Source: Paramecium octaurelia (lineage: Eukaryota > Ciliophora > Oligohymenophorea > Peniculida > Parameciidae). From it: 64,000 nt of DNA. Within the stretch, counting starts at the first letter, position 1, and each line of letters starts with the position of its first letter. This document shows positions 1 through 10,534 of this stretch, one piece after another. The notes under the pieces were generated by a model, which was given only the letters and a program-made list of their open reading frames with translations, did no database searches and was not told the origin of the DNA. A program made the position numbers and the translations under genes. The DNA lies in contig CAJJDP010000059.1 of NCBI GenBank assembly GCA_905182995.1, positions 75,311 to 139,310 of the forward strand. The letters are read 5' to 3'.

Positions 1-1139
1 GAGAATTTTAGAAAAAGTTGGCAATTATGGAAACAATGACTGCGTAAAGATATTTATAAATCTATATAGATTGGGATTATTGTTTGGACCTATGATAGGC
101 AGTGTTTTGAACTATGCATTCGGATATTCCATCCCATTTTTCGTTATTGCCATTTTTTTCCTTTGTGCTGAAATTCCTACTTATACCCAGTTACCTCCTG
201 ATAGCACTATGAAGAGTTTTGAAAAAAAGAAGAAACTCCCTATTGGAAAAGCATTTACTTCAATCAAGGTCATAGTAACAATAATGAATGTCATGTCCAT
301 CACAGCAGGTTACACTTACTTCAATCCATTCTTTGTTAATCACATGCAATCCTTTGGAATTTCTGAAAATATTGCTGCCTTCATCCTAACAATTCCTGCT
401 ATTTTCTATATTGGTATGGTTAACATTATCCCCAAAATTGGAAAATACGTTAAGAAGACTTTCATGATGTCATTGGCTTTGGTGGTATGCTTTAGTGGAA
501 ATATGTTGGAAGCTCCATTTTGGGGAGAAGGTAATACACTAGCAAGTGTTATTATTGGATTGATATTGGTTGGTGTTTCGCAATCATTCTCAATGATTCC
601 CAGTATTCCACAAATAAGTGAGTTTTTAGCTCCAGTTGTGACAGATCCATAATTCAAGTATAATTTGGCATTTATATCTTAGAAATAACTTAACTGATAT
701 GGCATCTGCCCTGTTTATCATGTCAATGGGTTGTGGTTCTTTGGTAGGCCCATTGTTGGGAGGATCGGTGTATGACGGATTTGGTGGTAATGTCAATCTC
801 AGTGGCTCACCACCTCAAGAGTTGATCGATTAAGAAAGGGAAGCCTTCAGAGGAGCTATGATTTGCTTAGGATTGTGGTAATTGATTGCAGCAACATTGT
901 TCTTCTTCTTCGGAGATGGATACAAGGGCTGGAGTGATTGTTGCAGAACTTGTTCTACTGGATAATAACCACCTTAAGATGAGGGACAACAGTTGACTAA
1001 ACCCTTAAATGATGACACCTCAGATGATGTGATGAGTGATAATGATACGTTGTCTTCAGAAGCATCTGTAGGAAATGATAATGATTTGTTATAAGGACCT
1101 CCAAAAAAAACAATAACAATAAGAAAAGAAGCTTTATGA
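1..1139 (+). CDS. Major facilitator superfamily transporter, 5' end missing
   Basis: A 12-span MFS carrier whose N-terminus lies left of the window; 361 residues are visible, reading from base 3. Introns at 44-69 (26 nt) and 658-682 (25 nt). Visible family signs are the ETMT/GLLFGPMIGS segment typical of MFS helix 5 and the SLVGPLLGGSVYDGFGG stretch of a late helix, followed by a hydrophobic last helix and a hydrophilic acidic tail. TAA and TAG within the frame read as Gln; the gene ends at TGA 1137-1139. It converges on the PDI-type gene with only 28 bases between the two stops. The substrate cannot be told from the sequence. Confidence 0.85.
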
Positions 1140-1167
1140 ATTTGTACATTTAAAATTATTATATATA

Positions 1168-2411
1168 TCAATTTTTAACTTCTTCTATAGGTACAACTGA
1201 TCCGAATCTGGAAACTTATTCTTTACCATTTAAAAGATTGTTCAAGAATCTATCTACATTTGCTGAAGTCAAAGAACCTCTCATCTTGGAGAACAATTAT
1301 TTCTTTGGACTCAAAGCCAAAACTGAAGGATAACTATTAATTATCATCATGATATATACCCAGCTCCTGACAATCCAAATTGTTCTTCCAATTCATATTG
1401 ATCTCCTGCTTAAGACCAAAAGTGAACCAAGGGCTTGGATTTCAATGGCTTCACAGTCTCTCTATAGGTGTTCAAATATGCATCTCTGCATTCCTAATCG
1501 CAATCATAGATGTGGGGAACGAACAATAAAACACATAAGCCAGTGGATTTCAAACAGTTGTCTGTGAATTATTGTTAGTTGACCAATTATTCAAAGAAGA
1601 GAGGCTTTAATTTTCTATTAGTTTCTCGAGCATAACTGAGAAGAGTATTGTAGTCTCTGGCTCCATCGAAACTTTCAAAATCACCATCTACTTTCTCTCC
1701 TGCTCCAAAGAATCTTATGGTTGGGAATCCCTCCACCTTATATTTGCCCTTTGCCTTAGATCCCTCTACACTAGCATCGATCTTGGCTACTTTTATTTCG
1801 CCCTTGAGAGTTGTTGCCAATTTAGCCCATTCTGGTGCCAATTTCTTACTAAAAATGATTACATTTAGATTTGATACCAATGACCACACCAAGGAGCATA
1901 AAATTCTACAAACCAAGCATCTTTACTATTGAGAATAGTTTCATCAAGATTGTCGTCTGTCAACACGATAACATCACTTTCATCTATCTATGGTTCTGGG
2001 GTTTTCTCTCCTTACTTCTTAGGTACTTTGCCGACTCGTTTGAAGGCAAACTAAGATTAATTACTAATTTAATCATACATCTCTGATTTAATCAAAAGCA
2101 AAGTTAACAATTTCTTAGGCTTCCCATTCTCCTGGATATTCGATTGCCTATCCATTTGAATAGACTCTTAAGACTGTGCTACTTCCATTTGAAAGTGCTC
2201 CAACATTAATCATTCCCTTGAGAGCTTCAGCAGCCAAAACAACTTGAGTTCTTTGTTCTGAGCTCAAATTAGAATATTCCACTATGACCCAGAAGGTTTT
2301 CTAATCTTGCACTTTTGCATTGAAATCATCTTAAGTAAGCTCATGAACATCTGTTCCTGAGAAGTTGGCTATAGACAGAGCAATTAGTAATGCAAAGAAT
2401 ATTGCTTTCAT
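1168..2411 (-). CDS. Protein disulfide isomerase family protein (P5/PDIA6-like)
   Basis: 386 residues, four exons; introns at 2051-2078, 1849-1877 and 1334-1359. An N-terminal signal peptide ([19 protein letters not shown]) sends it to the ER. The first thioredoxin-like domain has no CxxC: the place of the active site reads [13 protein letters not shown]. The second domain carries [17 protein letters not shown], the CGHC near residues 166-169, followed by the GFPTIRFF cis-proline strand. The third part ends with a G-Y-P-S-V-L strand resembling the b-type domain of P5 proteins. The last residues are PIEEVKN, so no KDEL-type retention signal is seen. Family role: oxidation and isomerisation of disulfides in the ER; the loss of the first active site is visible, its consequence is inference. 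Confidence 0.9.
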
Positions 2412-2962
2412 CAACGTATGATAAAAATATTATTCTAGAAAACTCTTTAAATTTTAAGAATATAAACTAAATGACGTGGTAGTTAAAATATCTTCTATTT
2501 TCATATTCTATAGATCAAATTATCACTTATAATTAATAAACATTCAAAAATCCATCAATTGCTCTATTCTAACTTCCCATTAGCTAAATAGGAATTTATT
2601 TATGAAATTTTTTCATAGAATATTTTGAATTTATAAACCAAAAATTTACTACAATATTTAATGAATTCTATGAAATTATTTAGAATTCATATTTAACAAA
2701 TAAAAATTCACAACTTGCATTCGTATTATATATTGTAAGCAAGAATATTTGCATCAATTATGAATTAATAAGAATCTGATATAATATATATGAGAAAGGA
2801 GAGCTTAGATCATTTATACATCAATTAAATTTCTAAAAAATGATAGAGAAATATATTTGCAACTTGATTTATTATTTCTTATAAAGGAGTTAAACAATGA
2901 AGGTTTTCTTAAAAAGGAGAAAATAGTTATTTGCTATGATAATAAAATTAATAATTATTATA
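2412..2962. other. Intergenic, AT-rich, no feature seen
   Basis: 551 bases between divergent starts of the PDI-type gene (minus) and the EFCAB10-like gene (plus); promoters of both must lie here, but I see no recognisable element. An in-frame ATG at 2936 could lengthen the plus-strand gene by nine residues. Confidence 0.6.
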
Positions 2963-3361
2963 ATGAATTATAGAATTGAAAAGGCTGACTTATATATTAG
3001 ATAGCATAGAATAATCGAATTGTTTGAGGATTTGACTACAGCCATCTCATACGAATAACCAGGAGATATTAAAAAGTTTTTGATTGAATAATTGCAGTTA
3101 AAATAGAAATTCGGTTTCAAAACAGGTTTATTCAAACCAGAAGAAATTGATAACATTTTCACAGTAAAATGAATTAAGCATTATAACAAATAGCTATTTG
3201 ATTTAAAACAAGACGGATGGATTTCTAAAAAGTAAGCCATTGATGCTTTCAAAGTTATGGCAGCTTCCCAATATCAACTCAAAGATGAGTCTATTTTTCC
3301 AGAAAAAGTAACAAAAAAGCAATTTGCAGAAATTATCGGAGAACACCTAGGCATAAAATGA
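2963..3361 (+). CDS. EFCAB10-like protein, RIIa/Dpy-30 dimerisation motif plus EF-hand
   Basis: 122 residues with one 30-nt intron at 3164-3193. Residues about 8-45 (YIRQHRIIELFEDLTTA, then PGDIKKFLIEQL) match the RIIa-type docking/dimerisation helix pair found in cilium proteins such as EFCAB10. The second half holds a single degenerate EF-hand, LFDLKQDGWISKKQ, in which D, D and the glycine are kept. In animals and protists such proteins belong to axonemal structures, so a ciliary role is likely. The start was chosen as the nearest ATG before the RIIa motif. Confidence 0.78.
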
Positions 3362-3425
3362 TCTATATTAAATAAATATATTTTAAAAACATCTATAAAT
3401 TAATAATTACACAAAATTAATAGAA

Positions 3426-4389
3426 ATGAAATAGAATGCTGATTCAAGGTCATACAAGGAATAAAACATTTATTTTATAAAGTCAATATAGCATCAAAAG
3501 TTAATAGGCTTCTATAAGTCTGGCATTCAATTTGAGTTTTGTGACATAGATCCTCATTGTGGGAATCAATTTTAATGGATTCTATAAAGTGATGATTAAA
3601 ATGAATAAAAATATGAGTTTAGATTTGGTGAATACGTCTTAATATAAAACTTAGCTAAGAACATACCCATAAACAATGATAAAGTGCCTCTATTATTGAA
3701 ATTTTCGAACGGGAGTATTGATTCATAAGTATTCAACAAATGCTCAAACAATTTAATAGGAAACTAACCATGTGTATTTAAAAATAACATTAAAAATCTT
3801 TATTTCAACATTGAGAAATGTTCATCAACCTATACAGAATAACCATCTTATTTTCAAATAATACCTAAGTGTAGTTTAAGAACTTTGTCCATCCAGAGAC
3901 CAATTTGCCATTTAATAAAAGACTTTTAAATACGAAATTACTTTACAGGATATTGCCTATCTTTTTCTAATTAATTTGAGACTGAAAAGTATTTGACAAT
4001 TAAAAACAAACAAACCATACCCTAAGATTATTGGAGAATATCCTCAACAGAGAATAATGTCTATGAGTTGTATAATCCATCATAAAGGTGCTATATTTAG
4101 AATCTGTCAATGGAAAAAGAAGAGGAATCCAAATATTTATATTTAAGTTCCAATTAGCCAAAGCATCATTGGAGAATTATATGTAAAATGCTTTCTTATT
4201 GATTATTTAGGTCCATAAAAGAAAGAGATAAGTTTTGGAGTTCCATTTTTGATTCAAGACATGTTGAGTGGAAGTTTTATTAACATAGACCTCTTAGATC
4301 CCAAAGACGATTAGAGCAGTGAGTTTGGTGTGGTCTTAAAGAAAAATATAGATAACACCGCCTTATGGGTGGTGTTTTATATGAAATGA
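3426..4389 (+). CDS. Hypothetical protein with MIR/beta-trefoil-like repeats
   Basis: 311 residues, one intron (4183-4210). I do not recognise the family with certainty. Repeated short beta units are visible: YFTGYCLSF...DYWRIS, YELYNPSQRCYIQN, YLYLSSNQPKHHWRII and a final NTALWVVFYMK. This alternation of a strand with a W-x-[IV] end is what MIR domains of IP3/ryanodine receptors and mannosyltransferases look like, hence the tentative call. No signal peptide or membrane span. It ends 44 bases before the start of a multi-span membrane protein on the same strand, so it might be the soluble partner of that protein, but this is inference. Confidence 0.55.
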
Positions 4390-4433
4390 TTGATATAAGT
4401 AATTTCTTTACTTCTATAATAAAATTATTAATA

Positions 4434-5910
4434 ATGCATCTCATAGATATGGCTGTTTTCGTTATGATAGTGCTTAGCTTAGTTGGAACTTTGTTTTTCT
4501 TAAGAGATCATGCTCCTGGAAAATAAAATTCAAAAGTTGGATTAGGCTGCTCTAGCTTATTTATATTGTATATCCTTACGAAAACAATAAGTTAGTCAAA
4601 TTGTATTGAGTATCTTATTCTATGTAGTCGTTATCATAGGATTAACTCTACTTATGTTAGGGAAGTTTTATTACACCGCAAAAAATTCCCTCTAATTGTA
4701 TTTCAATAACCAAAGACTCAATTCAGAGGTCTCGGAGCATGGAATCAAAGGGAATGAACCAGATCACGAATTACCAGGTTACCTGCCACCAATTATGTCT
4801 GAGAATGAATCAAGATGCTCTAGTTAATAGAGCTAGCAAGAGCATAACAAACCTATTAGAAGCAAATAAGGATAATCTTTATAATTTGGGAGATAATAAT
4901 AGTAGAAAGATATTCAGAAAATTGGCTTATAGCTCAGTTTTTTAGGAGACTTTAAACAATCAAACTTCTAGAAAAGCTAACTTGGACTGAACTCAATTAA
5001 ACAAAGCTATATGCAAGTTCATCCTATTAATTGTAGTGTTTATTTTAGTATATTAGAAACTGTAAATTTGGTGAGGTACTCGGAAGATGGCGAAAGCAAA
5101 ATAGGAATTCTGAAAACCATAAAATCTATTACATATGATTTGGCTGAAAAAGAATTAGAGTAGTTACAAAAAGAACCTGTAATTTCAAAAGCCGACTATC
5201 CAAAAATTTAGATTTTATATGAGAGTAGTTAACCTGAAATTCAAAGTTATAACAATGAATTGTAAAGTAGACAAAGCAAATAAAGCAACAACAATTTACT
5301 TTAACAATAAGCTCCTTTTAAGGATGTCAAAACAGAATAATCAATAATGCCATATCAATAAAAACCTGTTTTCCAGAAAAAAATTAGTTGGATCAAAATA
5401 TTAAAGCAGTTAATAATTTTGATGGTCTTTTCTCTTAGTGTTGCTCAATTTCACCAATAAGAGCTGAAGTCTCATATTTCAATGATCATCTATATACTCG
5501 GATATACTTTTTATTAGATGTCACTTTTTTCATTATTTGTTGCAGAAGGACTGGAAATTACTACTCAATTAAGGGAGATTATTGCATGGTCATTATTAAT
5601 ATTATTGCCAACCTCAATATCAATATTAATTATACATTTTCAAATAGATTGTTTTCAATTTATGGCTTGGTTATCTATCTTAATTGCAAGCTAAAAAATA
5701 AAATATGCATCAAGGTATCTATTTAGATATATCATCATAGAAATCCTGCTCTCTTCAACCCATTTATAATTATATTATGTTTAAGTGCATTATTTTGCTG
5801 ATAAATATGAAAACTATAATAATTCATTAATCACGAATTTTTAATTCCAACCTCGTCAATCTCTAATCAAAATTTGTTAAGGCCATGTTTACAGTTGTCT
5901 ATAATTCTGA
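4434..5910 (+). CDS. Multi-span membrane protein of unknown function
   Basis: 482 residues, one 28-nt intron (4568-4595). Two membrane helices lie at the N-terminus (DMAVFVMIVLSLVGTLFFL and IVLSILFYVVVIIGLTLLML), then a long hydrophilic Q/S-rich region of about 220 residues, then at least four hydrophobic segments (LIILMVFSLSVA, MIIYILGYTFY, WSLLILLPTSISILIIHF and one after it). No pore or transporter signature recognised. The last 87 coding bases overlap the 3' end of the minus-strand gene at 5824-6865; either both genes share the overlap or this tail is shorter in reality. Confidence 0.65.
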
Positions 5911-6865
5911 AAATTTTTGCATAATCGATTTGATGTTGTCATTGCTAAGCAATATTACCTACATCAATTTTTAGAGATCTTGATGACTCACACCATTTTA
6001 TTATTGAACTTAATTGTTTTGTTGAGTTTGATAATTTTATTAGACTTAAATATTTGGTTGAGTTTGATAACTTTATTAAACTTAATTGATTTTTTATTTG
6101 AATGATTATTAAGCATAGATTTCATTCTAAGAATCATTTTTCTCATCAGATTGAGGAGGAGATGGTTGTTATTGATATTGTTATGTGTAATTGCATTATT
6201 ATGTGTAATTGCACTATTACTCTAATAATTGGTATTATTCTTAATTGCTTGGGGTTATCCTTGGAGCCAATTCATTTTATTAAGTTATCTTATAAGGTTC
6301 TGGTCGTTTTGGTTGTTCAATGTCTTCTTCATCATCTTCACTTTAGAAATTTTCTCGTTGCACAAATACTTAAGGTTTTTATTTATTATTCGACTCTTGC
6401 TATTTTTATGTGTTTTATGTGTTTTATATGTATGAACTGTTTTCTTATCCCTTGAAAACATTCACCTTTTTCTCTTTTTTTGTTCTCTACAATACTTCAT
6501 TAAAGATATCGTTTATCAAGATTAATTTGTGCTCTAAATATTGCTCTGAGAGAAATTAGGCTATATTTATTGACGATTTATAGTTGAATTCTAATTGAAG
6601 CATTTTGAACACTTATTCTGTGAATCTCAAATCATTTTTGGAATAGAGCTCATATCCTTTATCAACCAAGGCTAACAAACAATCTTAAGCAATAGGTACA
6701 TTTATAAAAGCTTGAATTGTATTCGATTAAAATGTAGTGGAGTATTCTCAAAAAAAAAGTTGGGTTGTTATCCTTAACATATTCAAATGCGAATTATTCT
6801 TTGTATTCCGCCTTCTTCATTGTTTTCTTAAAATTTTCATATTAATTTTATAGATCAGAGCTCAT
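5824..6865 (-). CDS. Q-rich protein with helical N-terminal domain; reading frame breaks once
   Basis: About 345 residues. The first exon from ATG 6865 encodes roughly 35 residues (MSSDLQNQYENF...); from about 6750 downward the good frame is one base off and runs unbroken to TGA at 5824-5826. A run of nine A's (plus strand, 6750-6758) lies at the switch and I find no GT...AG intron that repairs it. The second frame encodes a helical domain (IQAFINVPIAQDCLLALVD, KGYELYSKNDLRFTEQ), then low-complexity NYTQQ/SYQTQ repeats, then a leucine-heptad C-terminus (FSELQTTVNMALTNF). No family recognised. The hydrophobic plus-strand ORFs across 5917-6455 are shadows of the Gln repeats. Confidence 0.6.
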
Positions 6866-7243
6866 TTCAAAATTCAAATTAAAAATATATTAACAAATTT
6901 TTATTAATAATTTTATGATATTTTATTCAGCATTTCCTCAAAAATAATAACATCATAATTTTAAATCTCTTAAAATAATTGTAAGTGCTTCTGTTTCCAA
7001 CAAAAACATATTTACAAAAAAGATGATAATTTATACCATTTCAAATTTACTAAAATTAAAAATTTCTAACAAATAGTAATGTTTAAAATTATAACCATTG
7101 GTTTAGTCTATCAAAAGTAAAATTGCATTTTACAATAAATTTTGAAATCGATCTCCTTTTTTTTGTAGCATTTTAATACTTATTATCAACTTTATTAAAG
7201 GATGACTTATGACTTTTATTTATAATGATAAAATACTAAATAA
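6866..7243. other. Intergenic, very AT-rich
   Basis: 378 bases between divergent starts. Nothing beyond AT-rich sequence is recognisable. Confidence 0.6.
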
Positions 7244-7477
7244 ATGGAAAAGAATGAAGGTTTGAAGGAAGAAGAAATAAAAATTGCGAAAGTGACACGC
7301 TTAGATAAAACAGGCTGCCCGATTGTAAAGGGATAGAAGGGACACAAGATCACATTTTGTGATGAAGTGATGGCTGGGAAACCTATTCATAATATAATTT
7401 TCGTCGAATGTTATAAACAATTCAATTTGCCTTCAAATGATATGGAAGTTGCTGATGAATGCTGCTTATTAATATGA
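7244..7477 (+). CDS. Small CaaX-tailed protein, copy 1 of a tandem pair
   Basis: 77 residues, no intron. Unknown family, but clearly paralogous to the next gene. Shared features in order: D-K-x-G-x-P-I-x-K-G-x-K-x-H, then I-x-F-x-D, then a G followed by an I-x-[FL]-V-E-x-x-K block, then Glu-Cys-Cys and three final residues. In this copy the middle motif is HKITFCDEV, which fits the K-[IV]-x-F docking motif of protein phosphatase 1 partners, and the end is ECCLLI, a CaaX-type prenylation signal (CLLI) with a second cysteine just before it. Membrane attachment through lipids is the natural reading; function is unknown. Confidence 0.75.
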
Positions 7478-7665
7478 AGAACTTTGATTTATTTTATGAG
7501 TTTGTTTTCTTTGAATTCAATTTTAACATTCATTTTAAAGAGTTTTGAAAACATGTCAGTGCTGAACATTTCTTGATTGCAGGTGTATCAATCAATATAT
7601 TGAGGACCTCTTTTTGATGATTAAAAAGGGTTAATTTATATCCTTGAGAAAAATTATTAAGAATT

Positions 7666-7917
7666 ATGGAAAAAGTTTAAAGCCAAACTTAATTAACATC
7701 GCATACAACCTTAAGTCCAAAAATTAAAAAACTTAAATTCAGAACTGACAAAAGAGGGTTTCCGATTTTGAAAGGATCTAAGTGTCACGGGATATGTTTT
7801 AAGGATTAGATAACATAGGGGGAACTATAGACCGTAATACTAGTAGAGAGTTGGAAACATCTAAATTATGATAACAAATAAAAGATGAAAGCAACAGAAT
7901 GTTGTGTGATTTATTGA
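7666..7917 (+). CDS. Small CaaX-tailed protein, copy 2 of a tandem pair
   Basis: 83 residues, no intron, 188 bases downstream of copy 1 on the same strand. The body repeats the copy 1 pattern (DKRGFPILKGSKCHGICF, then VILVESWKHLNY) and the C-terminus is ECCVIY, again Cys-Cys followed by a CaaX-like end (CVIY). The basic residue of the phosphatase-docking-like motif is replaced (GICF), so if copy 1 binds PP1 this copy may not. The N-terminal 20 residues differ completely. The pair looks like an old tandem duplication. Confidence 0.72.
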
Positions 7918-8274
7918 TCAGTAATACCAAAAAAGAATCATTATGAAAATCGAGTTATATAGTTATTTGTGTTATATCAATTTATTAAAAAAAAATCAGT
8001 TTTTTCATCATAAAGTGCTTCCAATTTATTAATAATTAATTAACTCATTGATTGTTATGCTTAGTAAATTCTGTCAATTACTGATGTTATAACATCTGAT
8101 TGAATTTTTAAGTGATATGGTTAAAATTAATTGATGCATAAATTATTGCATTCTAGAATCAAAACGTCTTCCATAAAGGAGCATTCTATTGCTTTTAGAG
8201 GCTGTACAAATTTCACAATTCCTGATTAAGAGTTCTTTTAAAGGACAGTGTGAATCAAATAACCTGAATTTACA
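7918..8274. other. Intergenic between convergent genes
   Basis: 357 bases between the 3' ends of copy 2 and the CLEC16A homologue. AT-rich; no structure recognised. Confidence 0.55.
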
Positions 8275-10104
8275 TCAAGAATCAAATACTACATATTCTT
8301 TAATTTTAATTACATTTTATTAATTTGCTAATTGTATCAGTTCACACGCCTAATACACTTCGATTTCTTTGTTAATTTTGTATAAGTTTTTTATTCCCTT
8401 CTTCTGATAATTTTTAACTGAGCATTTCAATAAAATCCACAAATACACATAGTTAAAATCTGAAAGTTTATTATTATGATTATATGGTTTCAAATCCTCT
8501 AATTTTAAGGCAGGTTGAGAATTTGTAAAGATATCCCAATCAAAATTTTCTATAATATCCCAATTGACAAACAATCCTTCACTTTATTTTTTGTTTGTAA
8601 CTTTTAAATTTTAAATTATAGATACGACCTTATTTTTTAATTGTTAATACAATTGTTTCAACTCCTTCAAATCCTCATTGATAGTTAATAGAATTATTAA
8701 CTCAAGAAGCTTTTTAGAGTAAACAATTTCCTCTTTTAAATTTAATAACTAATTAGAAATAATCTTTACATTGATAATCTGCATTGATGGTATTTAGTAA
8801 TTATTTTATTTGGCCACAAACCAAATGGAAAGATAGAGATGCAATATTGTGTTGTGTTTTGACTAAATAAATGATATAATAATTACTCTTAACAGCTCTA
8901 GAAAATGATTTCTATATGGATTTACTATTAGATTGGTTTTCTTATTTTTTACTTCCTTCATCTCTTAATTAACTTCCAATTCCTTATAGAAAATATGTTA
9001 GAATTCTAACTCCACATTCTTTGTATCATATATCCATTATTACTATTATTTCGCTTCTTTTTAATTTTGAATGGCCTCATCAATAAATATTTAATCTTCA
9101 CAAAAATAAGACATTATTGGATATACTAAAGGCAATTTCGTAAGGAATAGATAAATTGTAAATAGTCCTACTTCATATCCAAGAGTAAAAGAGGTTTTTC
9201 TACCCAGTAAAAGGCTATCTAAGATTGGCTAAATTAATTTATCTAAAATTAACTTCTCCAGAAGAGTAGATAAGAATGGACATTCGGTTAAGAGATCATT
9301 AAAAAACATAAGAACATCTTCAAGTTTATCTAGTTGATCTTTTGAATCTATATTGAAAGACTCTAGCATTTATTAGATTTGAAATATGTATTTATTGTAT
9401 ACTTATTTGAAAGGTGAAGAGGTTAAATAAAGTTTAAATTGAACCATAATTTTATTTTAATTAACAATAACTGATTCTGTTTGCTTTTCTTTTTTAGGCT
9501 CGGATGACACTATGATGAATATTCTACAATATTGTACATTTTGATAAACTGAGAACTATATTTTAGCTGGTGTTCTTAACTAATTCATCTGGATAGTCAA
9601 TAAATTTCTAAGCTTACCATAGTAATGGGAAGGTACAATATCGCTAATTGAAATAAAGATAAAAATTTTCTCTATTAATTCTGATAGCAATAGTCTTTAA
9701 GAAATTCACATAATAATCTACTATTTCTGGATTATTGAAGTCGTAGTTATGGTTAATAAAATCATGCAAAGCTGGGTTGCTTAAGACATAATTTATATTG
9801 AGTGGATTTTAAAGATTAGTGCTATAATGACACAACAATTTACATAACCATGGATGTCCTCTCAATAATAAAAATAGTTAATTGATGATTTGCAGATTTG
9901 AGTTTCTAGTAAAATAAGCTTAATATATTTTGTTCAGCCAAATAACTTAATAATCTTAATAGTATACTCAAATATTTCTTCTTTTTGGTGATCTCCAAAA
10001 AGAAAGTATTCAGATAATTCTTCTATGATTTATTTATACTTATGGCTCTTTTCAGGCTTTTGGAGTTCTTAGTGCAATTTTTTTACATCTTATATTACTT
10101 TCAT
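8275..10104 (-). CDS. CLEC16A: CLEC16A/GOP-1 family protein (FPL domain)
   Basis: 585 residues, four exons; introns 9946-9967 (22 nt), 9822-9843 (22 nt), 9510-9537 (28 nt). The N-terminal FPL domain aligns without gaps across the introns: EIFDYLAEQNILSLFYQKL, YVLSNPALHDFINHNYDF, IVDYYVNFLKTIAIRIN and TFPLLWQAQKFIDYP correspond to the family's FFLEKNM, LLSN, HKFDFSDEE and FALYTEA blocks. A later LEDVLMFFNDLLTECPFL matches the HYLNDIL segment. In animals this family works in endosome/lysosome maturation and mitophagy. The protein is shorter than human CLEC16A, missing most of the disordered tail. Confidence 0.88.
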
Positions 10105-10534
10105 TAATTAAAACAAATTTGTATAAATGTATTAATAAAAATGATTAATTGATGGATGTAATAAAGTAAACCCATATTGAAATTGGAAAAATAAAACAAA
10201 AATGAAGTACCTTTTTTATTGCTATAATTCCCCTTAACAAAGGGCATGATAAAATGATCTACAGTTATTTTTGTCCTTAAAGAATAGATGCTCTTTTATC
10301 TGATATTTATTAATATATTTCATATAAACAATAATATTTGCCTATGTTTATTTGAAATACATAAACAAATACCAAGATTAGAATTATAATGAGTTTATTA
10401 AAGGATCTCAATTTCATAATTAGGTGTCTAATTTTCACTAAAACTTTATGTTTTCATTATATAAAATTCAATTAAACGATTCAAAAGAAGCAAGTCTAAA
10501 ATTCAAGCAAGACAATAATATTTTATTTTGTTGA
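10105..10534. other. Intergenic between divergent genes
   Basis: 430 bases between the CLEC16A homologue and the PolX gene. A short open frame at about 10449-10532 begins with ATG and ends in TGA; it may be a leader or chance. Confidence 0.5.

Noticed and set aside
1349-1567. Plus-strand ORF with ATG across 1349-1567
   Set aside because: Exactly antisense to the last exons of the PDI-type gene, whose minus-strand reading gives a real domain with a canonical intron.
5917-6455. Hydrophobic plus-strand ORFs that look like small membrane proteins
   Set aside because: They are the complement of Gln/Asn repeats (TTG/ATT from CAA/AAT) of the minus-strand Q-rich gene.
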